Assembly: GCF_018070345.1 (NCBI RefSeq)
Contig: NZ_JAGPXX010000020.1
Span: 41,602 to 105,601, forward strand
Length of the DNA: 64,000 bases
Direction: 5' to 3'
DNA from: Streptomyces sp. F63
GTDB lineage: Bacteria; Actinomycetota; Actinomycetes; Streptomycetales; Streptomycetaceae
Shown: in pieces, positions 16,482 to 25,623 of the stretch
Position numbering within the stretch: position 1 is the first letter of the stretch
Layout: every line of letters begins with the position of its first letter
Position numbers and translations under genes: made by a program
Notes under the pieces: model-generated
Told to the model about the DNA's origin: nothing
Database searches by the model: none
The model's input: the letters and a program-made list of their open reading frames with translations, nothing else

Positions 16482-17897
16482 TCAGGCGTCCGTCACCCGG
16501 GCGAGCTTCCGCCCCGCCTTGAGGTAGACCTCCGCGGCGCCGATGGCCCCGGCCCCGGACAGCGACTCGGCCAGCACCTCACCCAGCGGGCGGGCGGCCG
16601 CGGCCTCCGACAGGACGACGGCCTTCTGGCCGTTCTCGGTCTCCACCACCAGCCGCAGCCCGTTCTGTTTGGCGATCCGCCGCGCGGCCGAGACGCTGGG
16701 CGTGAACTCCAGCACCTTCGTCAGCACCACCGCCACGGACTCGGTGCCGTGCTCGGCCACGTCCACCCCCGGCAGCTCCCCGACGTCCGAGAAACTCCGC
16801 CGCGAGAACTGCGCGGTGAAGCCGGCCCGCGCGGCCATCGCCGCCTCCACGCCGTACAGCGCCGCGACCACCTCACCCGCCAGCACCTTCTTGAGGTCCA
16901 TCGGGTGCAGCGAGCGGTCCGCGACCCGGCCGAGGGCGAGCTCGATCTCCTCGTCCGTCCACTCGGTCCACGCCTTGAGGTAGGGCTCCATCAGCCGGTC
17001 CGGCACCGACATGATCTTGCCGAAGACGTCGTCGGGCGCCGCGGTCAGGCCCACGTAGTTGCCCTTGGACTTGGACATCTTGGCGCCGGTGCCGTCCGTG
17101 CCCTCGATGAGCGGCATCGTCAGCACCAGCTGCGGCCGCTGCCCGCGCAGCTCCATCAGCTTCCGGCCCATCTGCAGATTCAGCAGCTGGTCCGAGCCGC
17201 CCACCTCCACATCACAGTCCAGCGCGACGGAGTCCAGGGCCTGCGCGATCGGGTAGAGCAGCTCCGACATGGTCAGGCCCGAGCCGGCGGCCAGCCGGTT
17301 GCGGAAGTCCTCCCGCTGGAGCAGCTGCGAGGCCGGCACCTGGGAGAGCAGCTCCAGCAGCTCCGGGAAGGTGTACGGCGACAGCCACTCGCTGTTCTGC
17401 CGAAAGCGGACCTTCTCGAAGTCGAAGAACGGCCGCACCTGCTGCCGGTACCCGGCGAGGTTGGCGGCGATCTCCTCGTCCGTGAGCGGCGGGCGCTCCG
17501 CCGTACGCCCCGAGGGGTCGCCGATCTTGGCGGTGAAGTCCCCGATGAGCAGGGTGACGTCGTGGCCCATCCGCTGGAAGCGGCTGAGGACGATCACCGG
17601 CACGGCGTGCCCCAGGTGCACATCGGCCGCCGTGGGGTCGATGCCCAGCTTGATGTGGAGGCCCCGGCCCTCCGCCCGGCGCTCCTCGATCCGCGCGGCG
17701 AGCTGCTCCACCCCCGGCAGCACCTCGACCGAGCGGGAGCTGATCAGCTCCGCCTGCTCCTTCGCCGGCAGGTCGGACAGGTCGAGATAGCGCCTGGCCT
17801 TCGTCTCCGTGAGCAGCCGCTCCACGGCCTGGTCGGAGGAGAGGTCCTGCGCCAGCAGGTCGCTGGTGCGCGTGACGGAGTCGCCGAGGCGTGTCAT
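16482..17897 (-). CDS. tyrS: Tyrosyl-tRNA synthetase
   Basis: A 471-residue class I aminoacyl-tRNA synthetase that charges tRNA-Tyr in the cytoplasm. The ATP-binding motifs are HLGH (94-97) and KMSKS (273-277). The segment GGSDQLLNLQMGRKLM (about 233-248) is the tyrosine-specific GxDQ region. The C-terminal 60-70 residues (SVSAARRIAKQNGLRL onward) form an S4-like RNA-binding domain. It is about 45 residues longer than E. coli TyrRS at the N-terminus. The ATG at 17897 (MTRLGDSVTRTSDLL) is accepted; an internal start near residue 48 would match the short form. No T-box leader is seen in the 60-base gap upstream. Confidence 0.95.
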   Translation of the reverse strand: MTRLGDSVTRTSDLLAQDLSSDQAVERLLTETKARRYLDLSDLPAKEQAELISSRSVEVLPGVEQLAARIEERRAEGRGLHIKLGIDPTAADVHLGHAVPVIVLSRFQRMGHDVTLLIGDFTAKIGDPSGRTAERPPLTDEEIAANLAGYRQQVRPFFDFEKVRFRQNSEWLSPYTFPELLELLSQVPASQLLQREDFRNRLAAGSGLTMSELLYPIAQALDSVALDCDVEVGGSDQLLNLQMGRKLMELRGQRPQLVLTMPLIEGTDGTGAKMSKSKGNYVGLTAAPDDVFGKIMSVPDRLMEPYLKAWTEWTDEEIELALGRVADRSLHPMDLKKVLAGEVVAALYGVEAAMAARAGFTAQFSRRSFSDVGELPGVDVAEHGTESVAVVLTKVLEFTPSVSAARRIAKQNGLRLVVETENGQKAVVLSEAAAARPLGEVLAESLSGAGAIGAAEVYLKAGRKLARVTDA

Positions 17898-17958
17898 CGT
17901 GTCGTTCCCGCGGATCGAAGGGGAGAGAGGTCGGGGGTCAGTCTAGAGGGGCCCGGTG

Positions 17959-19371
17959 TCACACCCCCTGGCTGACCGAGCTCATGTGGAAGTCCGGGAC
18001 GCGCAGGGCCGGCATGGCGGCCCGGGTGAACCAGTCGCCCCACTCCCGCGGGAGGGTGCGCTCGGTGATCCCCGCCTCGGTGGCCCGGCCCAGCAGCGAG
18101 ACCGGCGACTCGTTGAAGCGGAAGTTGTTCACCTCGGCGGTCACCTCCCCCTTCTCGACGAGGTAGACGCCGTCCCGGGTCAGCCCGGTGAGCAGCAGCG
18201 TCGCCGGGTCCACCTCGCGGATGTACCAGAGGCAGGTCAGCAGCAGACAGGGCCCGTCGTGGCCGGAGGCCGCCACCATCTCGTCGAGGGAGCGGCCGCC
18301 GCCCGCGTCGAGGACGAGGTTGTCCATGCCCGGCGCGAGCGGCAGACCGGTGAGGCCCGCGCTGTGCCGGGTGGTGATCAGCCGGTTCAGCTCGCCGTTC
18401 CGCAGCCACTCGGTGGGCTCCAGCGGCAGGCCGTTGTCGAACACGGAGGCGTCGTCGCCGGAGGAGTGGGCGAGGACGAACGGGGCCGATTCGAGGCCGG
18501 GTTCACGGGGATCGCTGCGCAGCGTGAGCGGCAGGTCCGACAGCTTCTCGCCGACGCGGGTGCCGCCGCCGGGCCGGGAGAACACGGTGCGGCCCTCGGC
18601 CGCGTCCCGGGCCGTCGAGGACCACTGCTGGTAGATCAGCAGATCGGCCACGGCGGTGGGCGGCAGCAGCGTCTCGTAGCGGCCGGCGGGCAGCTCGGTG
18701 CGGCGTTCCGCCCAGGCCAGCCGGCGCGCCAGCTCCGCGTCCAGGGCGAGCGGGTCGACGTCGCGGAAGTCGCGGGTGGGGCGGCCCGCCCACGCGGAGC
18801 GGGTGCGGTCCGGGGACTTGGCGTTGAGTTCGAGGGTGCCGGTGGGCTGGTCGTGGCGGAGCCGGAGACCGGTGGAGGTGCCCAGGTAGCTGGAGGTGAG
18901 GTTGTGGGCGGCGAAGCCGTACAGCTCGCGGCCGCCGGCCCGGGCCCGCGCGAAGGACTCCCCGAGCGCCGGGGCGAAGGCCGCGAACACCTCGGAGGAG
19001 GTCTCGGCCGGGGGCTCGGTGAACTCCGGCGCCGGTGGCACCCCCTCGACCAGCGGCTGGGCGTCCTCGGCCGGGCCGGCCTCCCGCGCGGCCGCCTCCG
19101 CCGCCCGTACCAGCGGCTCCAGGTCGTCCGCCGTGACGGCGGAGCGCGAGACCACGCCGGAGGCGGTGCCCTCCGCGCCGCCGACGGTGGCGATGACGGT
19201 GAGGGTGCGGCCCCGGGTGACGCCGTTGGTCGTCAGGGCGTTGCCCGCCCAGCGCAGATTGGCGCCGGAGTGCTCGTCGGCGATGACGACGCAGCCGTCG
19301 GCGCGGGACAGCTCCAGCGCGCGCTCGACGATCTCGTGCGGCCTGCCGCTCGCGGGGTTCACCGTGCTCAC
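17959..19371 (-). CDS. tldE: TldD/PmbA family protein, TldE-like subunit
   Basis: A 470-residue protein. TldE (PmbA) is the partner without metal site in the heterodimeric TldD/TldE protease, which cleaves peptides in the cytoplasm. The conserved segments LYGFAAHNLTSSYLGTSTG (about 170-188), NLVLDAGGGRS and LLLTCLWYIREVDP are visible, and no HExxxH is present, which marks the TldE side. The GTG start at 19371 overlaps the stop of tldD by four bases (GTGA), so the two subunits are made in a fixed ratio. Confidence 0.9.
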   Translation of the reverse strand: MSTVNPASGRPHEIVERALELSRADGCVVIADEHSGANLRWAGNALTTNGVTRGRTLTVIATVGGAEGTASGVVSRSAVTADDLEPLVRAAEAAAREAGPAEDAQPLVEGVPPAPEFTEPPAETSSEVFAAFAPALGESFARARAGGRELYGFAAHNLTSSYLGTSTGLRLRHDQPTGTLELNAKSPDRTRSAWAGRPTRDFRDVDPLALDAELARRLAWAERRTELPAGRYETLLPPTAVADLLIYQQWSSTARDAAEGRTVFSRPGGGTRVGEKLSDLPLTLRSDPREPGLESAPFVLAHSSGDDASVFDNGLPLEPTEWLRNGELNRLITTRHSAGLTGLPLAPGMDNLVLDAGGGRSLDEMVAASGHDGPCLLLTCLWYIREVDPATLLLTGLTRDGVYLVEKGEVTAEVNNFRFNESPVSLLGRATEAGITERTLPREWGDWFTRAAMPALRVPDFHMSSVSQGV

Positions 19372-20921
19372 TGACCGGCCTCCTGCGTGGTGTTGAGGAT
19401 GGTGACCTGTTCGAAAAGGGCCGAGGGGCAGCCGTGCGAGACGGCCGCGACCTGCCCCGGCTGGGCCTTGCCGCAGTTGAACGCGCCGCACAGGAGATAT
19501 GTCTCCGGGCCGCCGACGGCCTTCATCGAGCCCCAGAAGTCGGTGGTCGTCGCCTGGTACGCGACATCGCGGAGCTGGCCCGCGAGCCGCCCGTTCTCGA
19601 TCCGGAAGAAGCGCTGGCCCGTGAACTGGAAGTTGTAGCGCTGCATGTCGATGGACCAGGAACGGTCGCCGACGACGTAGATGCCGCGCTCCACCCCGGA
19701 GATCAGCTCCTCGGTCGACGGGCCGTCCGGCGCGGGCCGCAGCGACACATTGGCCATCCGCTGGACGGGCACATGGGCGGGGGAGTCCGCGTACGCGCAG
19801 CCGTTGGAGCGCTCGAAGCCGCTGAGCCGCGCGATGCGGCGGTCGAGCTGGTAGCCGACGAGCGTGCCGTCCTTCACCAGGTTCCAGGACTGGGCCGCCA
19901 CGCCCTCGTCGTCGTAGCCGACGGTCGCCAGGCCGTGCTCGGCGGTGCGGTCGCCGGTGACGTTCATCAGCTCCGAGCCGTAGCGCAGACGCCCGAGCTG
20001 GTCGAAGGTGGCGAAGGAGGTGCCGGCGTACGCGGCCTCGTAGCCGAGGGCGCGGTCCAGCTCGGTGGCATGTCCGATCGACTCATGGATGGTGAGCCAG
20101 AGATTGGTGGGATCCACCACCAGGTCGTAGCGGCCGGCCTCGACGCTCGGCGCGCGCATCTTCTCGGCCAGCAGCTCCGGGATCCCGGCCAGCTCCGCGT
20201 CCCAGTCCCAGCCGCCCGCGCCGGTGAGGTACTCCCAGCCGCGCCCGACGGGCGGCGCGACGGTCCGCATCGACTCGAACTCGCCGCTCTCCGGGTCCAC
20301 GGCGACGGCCGTCAGCTCCGGGTGCAGCCTGATCCGCTGCTGGGTGGTCGTGGTGCCGGCGGTGTCCGCGTAGAACTTGTTCTCGTGGACGGTGAGGAGC
20401 GAGGCGTCCGCGTGGGCGACGGAGGAGGCGGCCAGCAGCCGGGAGCTCCACTCGGCGAGCAGCCCGGTCTTCTCGGCGTCCGGCACGGTGAAGGGATCGG
20501 TCTCGTAGGACGACACCCAGGTGCGGTCGGCGTACACCGGCTCGATGGCCAGCTCCACCCGCTCGTCCGAACCGGCGGCCGCGATCACCCGGGCCGACAG
20601 CTTGGCCATCTCCACGGCCTGGCCCGCGACCCGGGCGGCGGCGTCCGTCGTCAGGTCGACCCCGGAGGCGAAGCCCCAGGCCCCGCCGTGCACGACCCGG
20701 ACCGCGTAGCCCAGGTCCGTGGTGTCCGAGGATCCCGCCGGGCGGGCGTCCCGCAGCCGCCAGGCGGCGCTGCGCACCCGCTCCAGCCGGAAGTCCGCGT
20801 GCGCGGCGCCCAGCGTGCGGGCTCGCGCCAGCGCGGCATCGGCGAGCGCGCGCAGCGGCAGCGCCAAGAACGACTCATCGACCTCATGGGGCACGGGCGT
20901 CTTCCCTTCGTCTCGTGTCAT
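19368..20921 (-). CDS. tldD: TldD/PmbA family protein, TldD-like metallopeptidase
   Basis: A 517-residue protein carrying the zinc motif HESIGH (about 240-245) and the C-terminal metal/partner segment with CGKAQPGQ and SHGCPS. TldD is the active subunit of the TldD/TldE heterodimer, which in other bacteria degrades antitoxins or matures modified peptides. The ATG at 20921 (MTRDEGKT) is chosen, but a start a few codons later is possible. It is followed in a coupled way by tldE. No peptide precursor gene is evident nearby, so a housekeeping role is more likely than a RiPP cluster. Confidence 0.92.
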   Translation of the reverse strand: MTRDEGKTPVPHEVDESFLALPLRALADAALARARTLGAAHADFRLERVRSAAWRLRDARPAGSSDTTDLGYAVRVVHGGAWGFASGVDLTTDAAARVAGQAVEMAKLSARVIAAAGSDERVELAIEPVYADRTWVSSYETDPFTVPDAEKTGLLAEWSSRLLAASSVAHADASLLTVHENKFYADTAGTTTTQQRIRLHPELTAVAVDPESGEFESMRTVAPPVGRGWEYLTGAGGWDWDAELAGIPELLAEKMRAPSVEAGRYDLVVDPTNLWLTIHESIGHATELDRALGYEAAYAGTSFATFDQLGRLRYGSELMNVTGDRTAEHGLATVGYDDEGVAAQSWNLVKDGTLVGYQLDRRIARLSGFERSNGCAYADSPAHVPVQRMANVSLRPAPDGPSTEELISGVERGIYVVGDRSWSIDMQRYNFQFTGQRFFRIENGRLAGQLRDVAYQATTTDFWGSMKAVGGPETYLLCGAFNCGKAQPGQVAAVSHGCPSALFEQVTILNTTQEAGQ

Positions 20922-21464
20922 TGGCGCACTGCCGTGGGTCACCGTCCGGCAGCAGTGAATCACGGTGGGGAGGCTGTCGGCTTCTCCATTGCCCCGGCCC
21001 GCTGCTTGGGCGTGCCGCGCACCGCGGGAAAGGGGCTCGGAATGTCCCATGGGGTGCGGGGGAGGGCTCGTACACGTCCCGGGACCACGTGTGTTCGGCG
21101 TTCAGAGCCCTCTGGCCACGATGCCCGCCGGGACGCCCGTCCTTCACGTCCCCCGGGCCTCGCCCGTGCTCCCCGGCCTCGCCCGGTATCCGTGCACCGC
21201 CTCCGGCGGCTCCGGCCGGGCGCATCCTGTGGCGGCTCCGTGGGCCGAGGGTGCCGACAGTGGTGTCGGGAAGAGCGGCTATGATGCCGACAGGCGTGTC
21301 GTCAAAGTTCGGCAAAGTCCGTATCCGGTGCGCCCGGTGGTCCCGTGCCTCCGTGTCCGAGTGCTCAGCGGCAACGGGCCTCAGGGGGCGACAGGGCTTC
21401 GGGGCCGTCCGGGCGGCCGGGCGGCGGCCGCCGCGCCATCCGTGTCCCCCACCGGGAGTCCTCC
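20922..21464. other. Divergent intergenic region
   Basis: About 540 bases between tldD (-) and the ABC exporter operon (+). The two operator-like repeats at 21254-21302 are the main structure. No RNA gene or reliable ORF is seen. Confidence 0.5.
21254..21302. promoter_or_regulatory. Two tandem operator-like inverted repeats
   Basis: CCGACA-GTGG-TGTCGG at 21254-21269 is perfect. CCGACA-GGCG-TGTCGT at 21287-21302 is one base from perfect. Their centres are 33 bases apart, three helical turns, so two dimers would sit on the same DNA face. They precede the ABC permease/ATPase operon whose last gene is a TetR regulator, which is the likely binder. Confidence 0.6.
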
Positions 21465-22592
21465 GTGTTCCTCGCCCTCCGCGACCTGCGGTTCGCCCGC
21501 GGCCGCTTCGCCCTGATGGGCGCCGTGGTCGCGCTCATCGCCGTCCTCGGCGTCCTGCTCTCCGGCCTCGCCTCCGGGCTGGCCGACGCCGGCATCTCCG
21601 GCCTCCGCGCCCTGCCCACCACCCACATGGCCTTCGACGCCAAGGCCACCAGCGAGCAGTTCTCCCGCTCCACCATCGAGCGGGAGGACTGGCGGGCCTG
21701 GGCCGAGGCGCCCGGCGTCGAGCGCGCCGAGCCGTTCGGCAACGCCCTCGCCAACGCCGAGGTCACCGAGGGCGCGGCGAAGGGCGCCTCCGTCAACCTC
21801 GCCGTCTTCGGCATGGAGCCGGGCTCCGCCCTGGCCCCCGAGCCCGCCACCGGCAAGGGGCTCGCGGACGGCGGCAACGGCATCGTCATCAGCGAGGAGA
21901 TCGCCGACGAGGGCGTCCGCGTCGGCGACGTCCTCACCGTCGACAAGAGCGGGATCGAGCTGACCGTCACCGGCACCGTCGACGAGAAGGTCTCCTACGG
22001 CCACATCGGCGTCGTCTACGCGAGCCTCGACACCTGGCGCCACGTGCACTACGGCCTCCCCGGCGAACTCCCCGCCTCCGCCCGCGCCCAGGCCACCGCC
22101 GTCGCCCTCACGCTGGAGCCCGGCGCGGACACCGCCGCCGTCGAACAGGCCACCGGCACCCGCGCCGACACCATGGAGAAGGCGTACGGCGCCTCGCCCG
22201 GCTACCTCGCCGAGTCCAGCACCATGGCCCTCATCAAGGGCTTCCTCTACGCCATCTCCGCCCTGGTCGTCGGCGCCTTCTTCACCGTGTGGACCGTGCA
22301 GCGCAAGGCCGAGATCGCCCTGCTCAAGGCCCTCGGCGCCTCCACCGGCTACATCCTGCGCGACGCCCTGGCGCAGGTCGTCGCCGTGCTGCTCGGCGCC
22401 ACCGCAGCCGGCACGGCCGTGGGGCTGGCCCTCGGCAGCGCCATGACCGGCAAGGCGCCGTTCACCCTCTCCGCCCCGGCCGTCGCCACCGCCGCCGGGC
22501 TGCTCATCGGCCTCGGCACCCTGGGCGCCGTCGTCGCCATCCGCCGCATCACCGCCGTCGACCCCCTCACCGCGCTGGGAGCCCACCGATGA
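21465..22592 (+). CDS. ABC transporter permease, FtsX/MacB type
   Basis: A 375-residue permease. The start GTG at 21465 (MFLALRDLRFARGRF) follows GGGAG and gives the normal N-terminus of the DevC-like branch. The layout is one membrane helix at about 18-40, a periplasm-side domain of about 220 residues, then three helices (roughly 260-282, 305-330 and 340-360). The segment KAEIALLKALGAS is the FtsX-family coupling region. The stop overlaps the ATPase start (ATGA). DevC/MacB-type exporters move lipids, peptides or drugs outward; the substrate is unknown. Confidence 0.9.
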   Translation: MFLALRDLRFARGRFALMGAVVALIAVLGVLLSGLASGLADAGISGLRALPTTHMAFDAKATSEQFSRSTIEREDWRAWAEAPGVERAEPFGNALANAEVTEGAAKGASVNLAVFGMEPGSALAPEPATGKGLADGGNGIVISEEIADEGVRVGDVLTVDKSGIELTVTGTVDEKVSYGHIGVVYASLDTWRHVHYGLPGELPASARAQATAVALTLEPGADTAAVEQATGTRADTMEKAYGASPGYLAESSTMALIKGFLYAISALVVGAFFTVWTVQRKAEIALLKALGASTGYILRDALAQVVAVLLGATAAGTAVGLALGSAMTGKAPFTLSAPAVATAAGLLIGLGTLGAVVAIRRITAVDPLTALGAHR

Positions 22593-23347
22593 CCACCTCC
22601 GCCACCGGCCCCGCCGCCAACGCCACCGCCCCGGACGCCGCCGCCTCCCCGGAGCGCCGGGAGCACGACGGGACGCCCGGCCTGTGCCTCTCCGGCGTCA
22701 CCCTCGCGCTCGGCGACGGGGACACCGCCGTCACCGCCCTGGACGGCGTCTCACTGACCGTCGGGCCCGGGGAGTTCGTCGCCGTCGTCGGCCCCTCCGG
22801 CTCGGGCAAGTCCAGCCTGCTCGCCGTGGCCGGAGGACTCCAGCGGCCCACCTCCGGCACCGTGGAGATCGCCGGCACGGAGCTCACCGCGCTGAGCGAC
22901 AAGGAACGCACCGCCGCCCGCCGCCGCCACATCGGCTTCGTCTTCCAGCAGTCCAACCTGCTGGCCTCGCTGACCGTCCGCGAACAGCTCCTGCTGCCGC
23001 TCCACATCGACGGCCGCCTCGACGCGGCGGCGCGGGCCCGCGCCGACGAGCTGATCCAGGCGGTCGGCCTGACCCTCCGTGCCGGGGCCCGGCCGCACCA
23101 GCTCTCCGGCGGCGAACGCCAACGCGCCGGACTCGCCCGGGCATTGATGACCTCCCCGGCGGTCCTGCTGGTGGACGAGCCCACCTCGGCGCTGGACCGC
23201 GTCCGCTCCACCGAAGCCGTACGGCTGCTCGCCGAGCAGACGCACGAGCGGGGGACGGCCACGGTCATGGTGACCCACGACTCGGCGATACTGGATGCCG
23301 CCGACCGCGTGTACGAGATGCTGGACGGCCGCCTGACGACCACCTGA
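22589..23347 (+). CDS. ABC transporter ATP-binding protein (MacB/LolD type)
   Basis: A 252-residue ATPase. A variable 30-residue N-terminus precedes the domain. Walker A is GPSGSGKSS (about 69-77), the Q-loop FVFQQSNLL, the signature LSGGERQRAGLARAL, Walker B VLLVDEPTSALD and the H-loop VMVTHDSAIL. The LolD-like ERQR-x-x-LARAL signature matches its FtsX-type permease, with which it overlaps by four bases. The ATG at 22589 is the only start with operon coupling. Confidence 0.93.
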   Translation: MTTSATGPAANATAPDAAASPERREHDGTPGLCLSGVTLALGDGDTAVTALDGVSLTVGPGEFVAVVGPSGSGKSSLLAVAGGLQRPTSGTVEIAGTELTALSDKERTAARRRHIGFVFQQSNLLASLTVREQLLLPLHIDGRLDAAARARADELIQAVGLTLRAGARPHQLSGGERQRAGLARALMTSPAVLLVDEPTSALDRVRSTEAVRLLAEQTHERGTATVMVTHDSAILDAADRVYEMLDGRLTTT

Positions 23348-23400
23348 CCCGCCCCCCTGATCCGCCGGTGCCGCCCGCGCCCGGCTCTGGAGACCCCGGA

Positions 23401-24024
23401 ATGCCGAAGATCAGCGCCGCCACCGTCGCCGAGCACCGCGCCCGCCAGCGGGAGGCGCTGATCGAGGCGGCGGTGGACATCCTGGTCGCGGAGGGCGCCA
23501 CCGCCGTCACCCCGGCGGCGGTCGGCGCCCGGGCCGGGCTGGCCCGCTCCAGCGTCTACCAGTACTTCGACTCGGCCGCCGCCCTGCTGGCCACCATCGT
23601 CGAAGAGGCGTTCCCGCGCGCCAACGCGGCCCTGGCCGAGGCGCTCGCGGGGGCGGACGGCCCGGCCGCCCGTATCGACGCGTACATCGCCACCATGATC
23701 CGGCTCGGGGCGGAGGGCGCCCACCGCCCGGCCGCCGCCCTGATGGCCTCCGACCTGCACCCCGCCTGCCGGGAACGGCTCATGGAACTCCACCACGAAC
23801 AGGCCGCCCCGCTCCGGGACGCCGTGCGGGACCTGGGTGTTCCCGACCCCGGCCTCACCGCCGACCTCCTCGGCGGACTCCTGCACGGCGCGCTGACGGC
23901 CGCCGACCGCGGGGCCCCCGCCGATACGGTGCTGGCGCGCACCCTTTCCCTGGTCCACGAGGGCCTGGCCGGAGCCGGGCCGCACCGACCGCACACCGGA
24001 GGAACGGACAACGCCGCGCGCTGA
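23401..24024 (+). CDS. TetR family regulator of the ABC exporter operon
   Basis: A 207-residue TetR protein. The HTH spans about 18-62: ALIEAAVDILVAEGA, then VGARAGLARSSVYQYFDS. The ligand domain is variable, with a His-rich tail. It is 53 bases after the ATPase stop and reads the same way, so it is the third gene of the operon and probably represses it through the tandem repeats at 21254-21302. The ATG at 23401 follows GGAGACCCCGGA. Confidence 0.9.
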   Translation: MPKISAATVAEHRARQREALIEAAVDILVAEGATAVTPAAVGARAGLARSSVYQYFDSAAALLATIVEEAFPRANAALAEALAGADGPAARIDAYIATMIRLGAEGAHRPAAALMASDLHPACRERLMELHHEQAAPLRDAVRDLGVPDPGLTADLLGGLLHGALTAADRGAPADTVLARTLSLVHEGLAGAGPHRPHTGGTDNAAR

Positions 24025-24102
24025 CGGGCTCGCGCGGAGACACCGGGGACGGCGGGGGACGTCCGCCCGGAGGCACGCGGCGGCAAAGACGGCCGGCCGG
24101 CA

Positions 24103-24900
24103 CTACGCGTTGTGCTCGGACGGGCCGTGCACCGTCTGTCGGGCGCGAGGTGCGATTCCGGCGGCGTGGGCGAGGAGGCGCGCCGTCAGGTGTCCGGCCC
24201 GTACGGCGTGTTCGGCGCTGCTGGGTCGGCAGCGGCAGGACTCGGGGTCGTACTCGGTCATGATCACGCCGGCGTGATCGGTGCCGGGTTCGTCGAGCGA
24301 GGTGGGCAGGCCCCGCTCCTCGAGCGCCGTGCGGAGCCGACGCGACTGCTGAATGTCCACGACCGGATCAGCCGTTCCGTGAATCAGCCGTATGGGAACA
24401 CCGGGCAGCGTTTCCCCGGCCTGTGCCAGTGCGTCGATCGGGGCGCGGGCTGTCAGTGGTTCCGGTCCGGTGTAGCTTCCGGCGATCCCGACGACGGCGC
24501 GAGGTCTCCAGCCGCCGAGTGCGCTCGGGTCCAGAGCGGCGGCCACCGCGGCCTTGGCGCCCAGGGACCAGCCGGCGAGCGCGATCCGCCCGCTGTCCCC
24601 GCCGAAATCGGCCGCGTTCCGCCGGACGAACGCGGCGGATGCGCGGAGGTGGCTGCGCCCGCCGTCGTGGGCGTCCGGCCGCCAGTCCGGGACGAAGCAG
24701 ACAACACCCAGTGAGGCCGCGGCCCGGGCAAGCGGCGCGAGAACGGCTCGCTCCTCGGGACCGCGCCCGTGCCAGAGAAGCACGACCGGGGATCCCTCCG
24801 GAGCGGCTGCGGGCCGGTACACGTCCAAACGTTGTCCAGTGGCCTCATAGATGAGCCCGTCCACCACGGCGATGTCCACGGTCAACCCCACCTGCTCCAT
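24103..24900 (-). CDS. Alpha/beta hydrolase (esterase/acylaminoacyl-peptidase type)
   Basis: A 265-residue hydrolase. The oxyanion segment LLWHGRG (about 41-47) and nucleophile elbow GWSLG (about 110-114) are visible; the acid is in HGTADPVVD (near 174) and the His in GTDHAG (near 209). There is no signal peptide, so it is cytoplasmic. The DVYRP-x-AAPEG-x-PVVLLWHG opening resembles BD-FAE/esterase-lipase proteins. It lies alone on the minus strand. The substrate is unknown. Codon use is slightly less GC-extreme than its neighbours. Confidence 0.82.
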   Translation of the reverse strand: MEQVGLTVDIAVVDGLIYEATGQRLDVYRPAAAPEGSPVVLLWHGRGPEERAVLAPLARAAASLGVVCFVPDWRPDAHDGGRSHLRASAAFVRRNAADFGGDSGRIALAGWSLGAKAAVAAALDPSALGGWRPRAVVGIAGSYTGPEPLTARAPIDALAQAGETLPGVPIRLIHGTADPVVDIQQSRRLRTALEERGLPTSLDEPGTDHAGVIMTEYDPESCRCRPSSAEHAVRAGHLTARLLAHAAGIAPRARQTVHGPSEHNA

Positions 24901-24943
24901 TCCAGGGCCGTTTCAGCTTTTGATCAGCGCCTCGGCATGTGTC

Positions 24944-25561
24944 CTAACCCTGGGCCGGATTGCTGTGCAGCTTGCGCCGTTCCCGGTGGTTGGGGTGCCG
25001 GATGACCACCCCCGCCATGCCGCCGGACCCGGTGAGCCTGATCAGCGGAGTCCCCGGGAGCCGGTCGGGAGTGGTCTCGTCCGTCAGGCCGCCGGTGCCG
25101 GGATCCATGCCGCTGGTCTCCGTGGCCCAGCCGTCGGGGATGACGATCGTGACACCGGATGTCTCCCCGTACGCCTCCACTGCCACCTCCGTGTGGTGGC
25201 ACTCGACCCGGGTGAAGTCAATCTTGACACCCCCCACGCCTCCGTGAGCGATCACGTGCCCGGGTACCTCCCAGCGCCCGGGGCCCCGGGACGCGCCGGA
25301 CATGCCGCCCTTCAGCACCAGCGGCGGCCGGTTGTCAGGTGAGCCCGGCCTCGGCAAGTCGGCGGTCAGGACGGCCAACTCGGCGAGAAGTTTGGACTTC
25401 AGCGCCTGCTCCAGGCGTGAATCCAGCTCATCGAGATCGATTCGCCCCTCGGCCGCCGCGTCGCGCAACCGCTCCACGACTGCTTCCCGGTCGTGGTGAG
25501 AGGCGCGGAGCTCTCCTGATAAGGCAGGGCGCGGAGAGGGCTCTGGAGGCTGGTCCGTCAT
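24944..25561 (-). CDS. DUF1707 domain protein
   Basis: A 205-residue soluble protein. Residues 14-66 are a DUF1707 (SHOCT-like) domain: LRASHHDREAVVERLRDAAAEGR, then IDLDELDSRLEQAL. The rest is a beta-rich domain resembling the cell wall-active antibiotic response (LiaF-like) repeat: GGVGGVKIDFTRVEC, VTIVIPDG, then a short basic end. DUF1707 usually tethers such proteins to larger complexes; the role is unknown. Start ATG at 25561 is the first in the conserved frame. Confidence 0.85.
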   Translation of the reverse strand: MTDQPPEPSPRPALSGELRASHHDREAVVERLRDAAAEGRIDLDELDSRLEQALKSKLLAELAVLTADLPRPGSPDNRPPLVLKGGMSGASRGPGRWEVPGHVIAHGGVGGVKIDFTRVECHHTEVAVEAYGETSGVTIVIPDGWATETSGMDPGTGGLTDETTPDRLPGTPLIRLTGSGGMAGVVIRHPNHRERRKLHSNPAQG

Positions 25562-25623
25562 GGTCGCAAGGATAAGTGCCGATGGGCTGGGCATGTGCCT
25601 TTCCAGCACTGCCTGTTGCGGCA

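Noticed and set aside
19368..20921. RiPP maturation role for TldD/TldE
   Set aside because: No precursor peptide, cyclodehydratase or other modification gene lies nearby.
20915..23347. 810-codon ORF reading into the ABC ATPase
   Set aside because: Only the part from 22589 is real (the ATPase). The 5' part is out of frame with the permease and has shadow composition.
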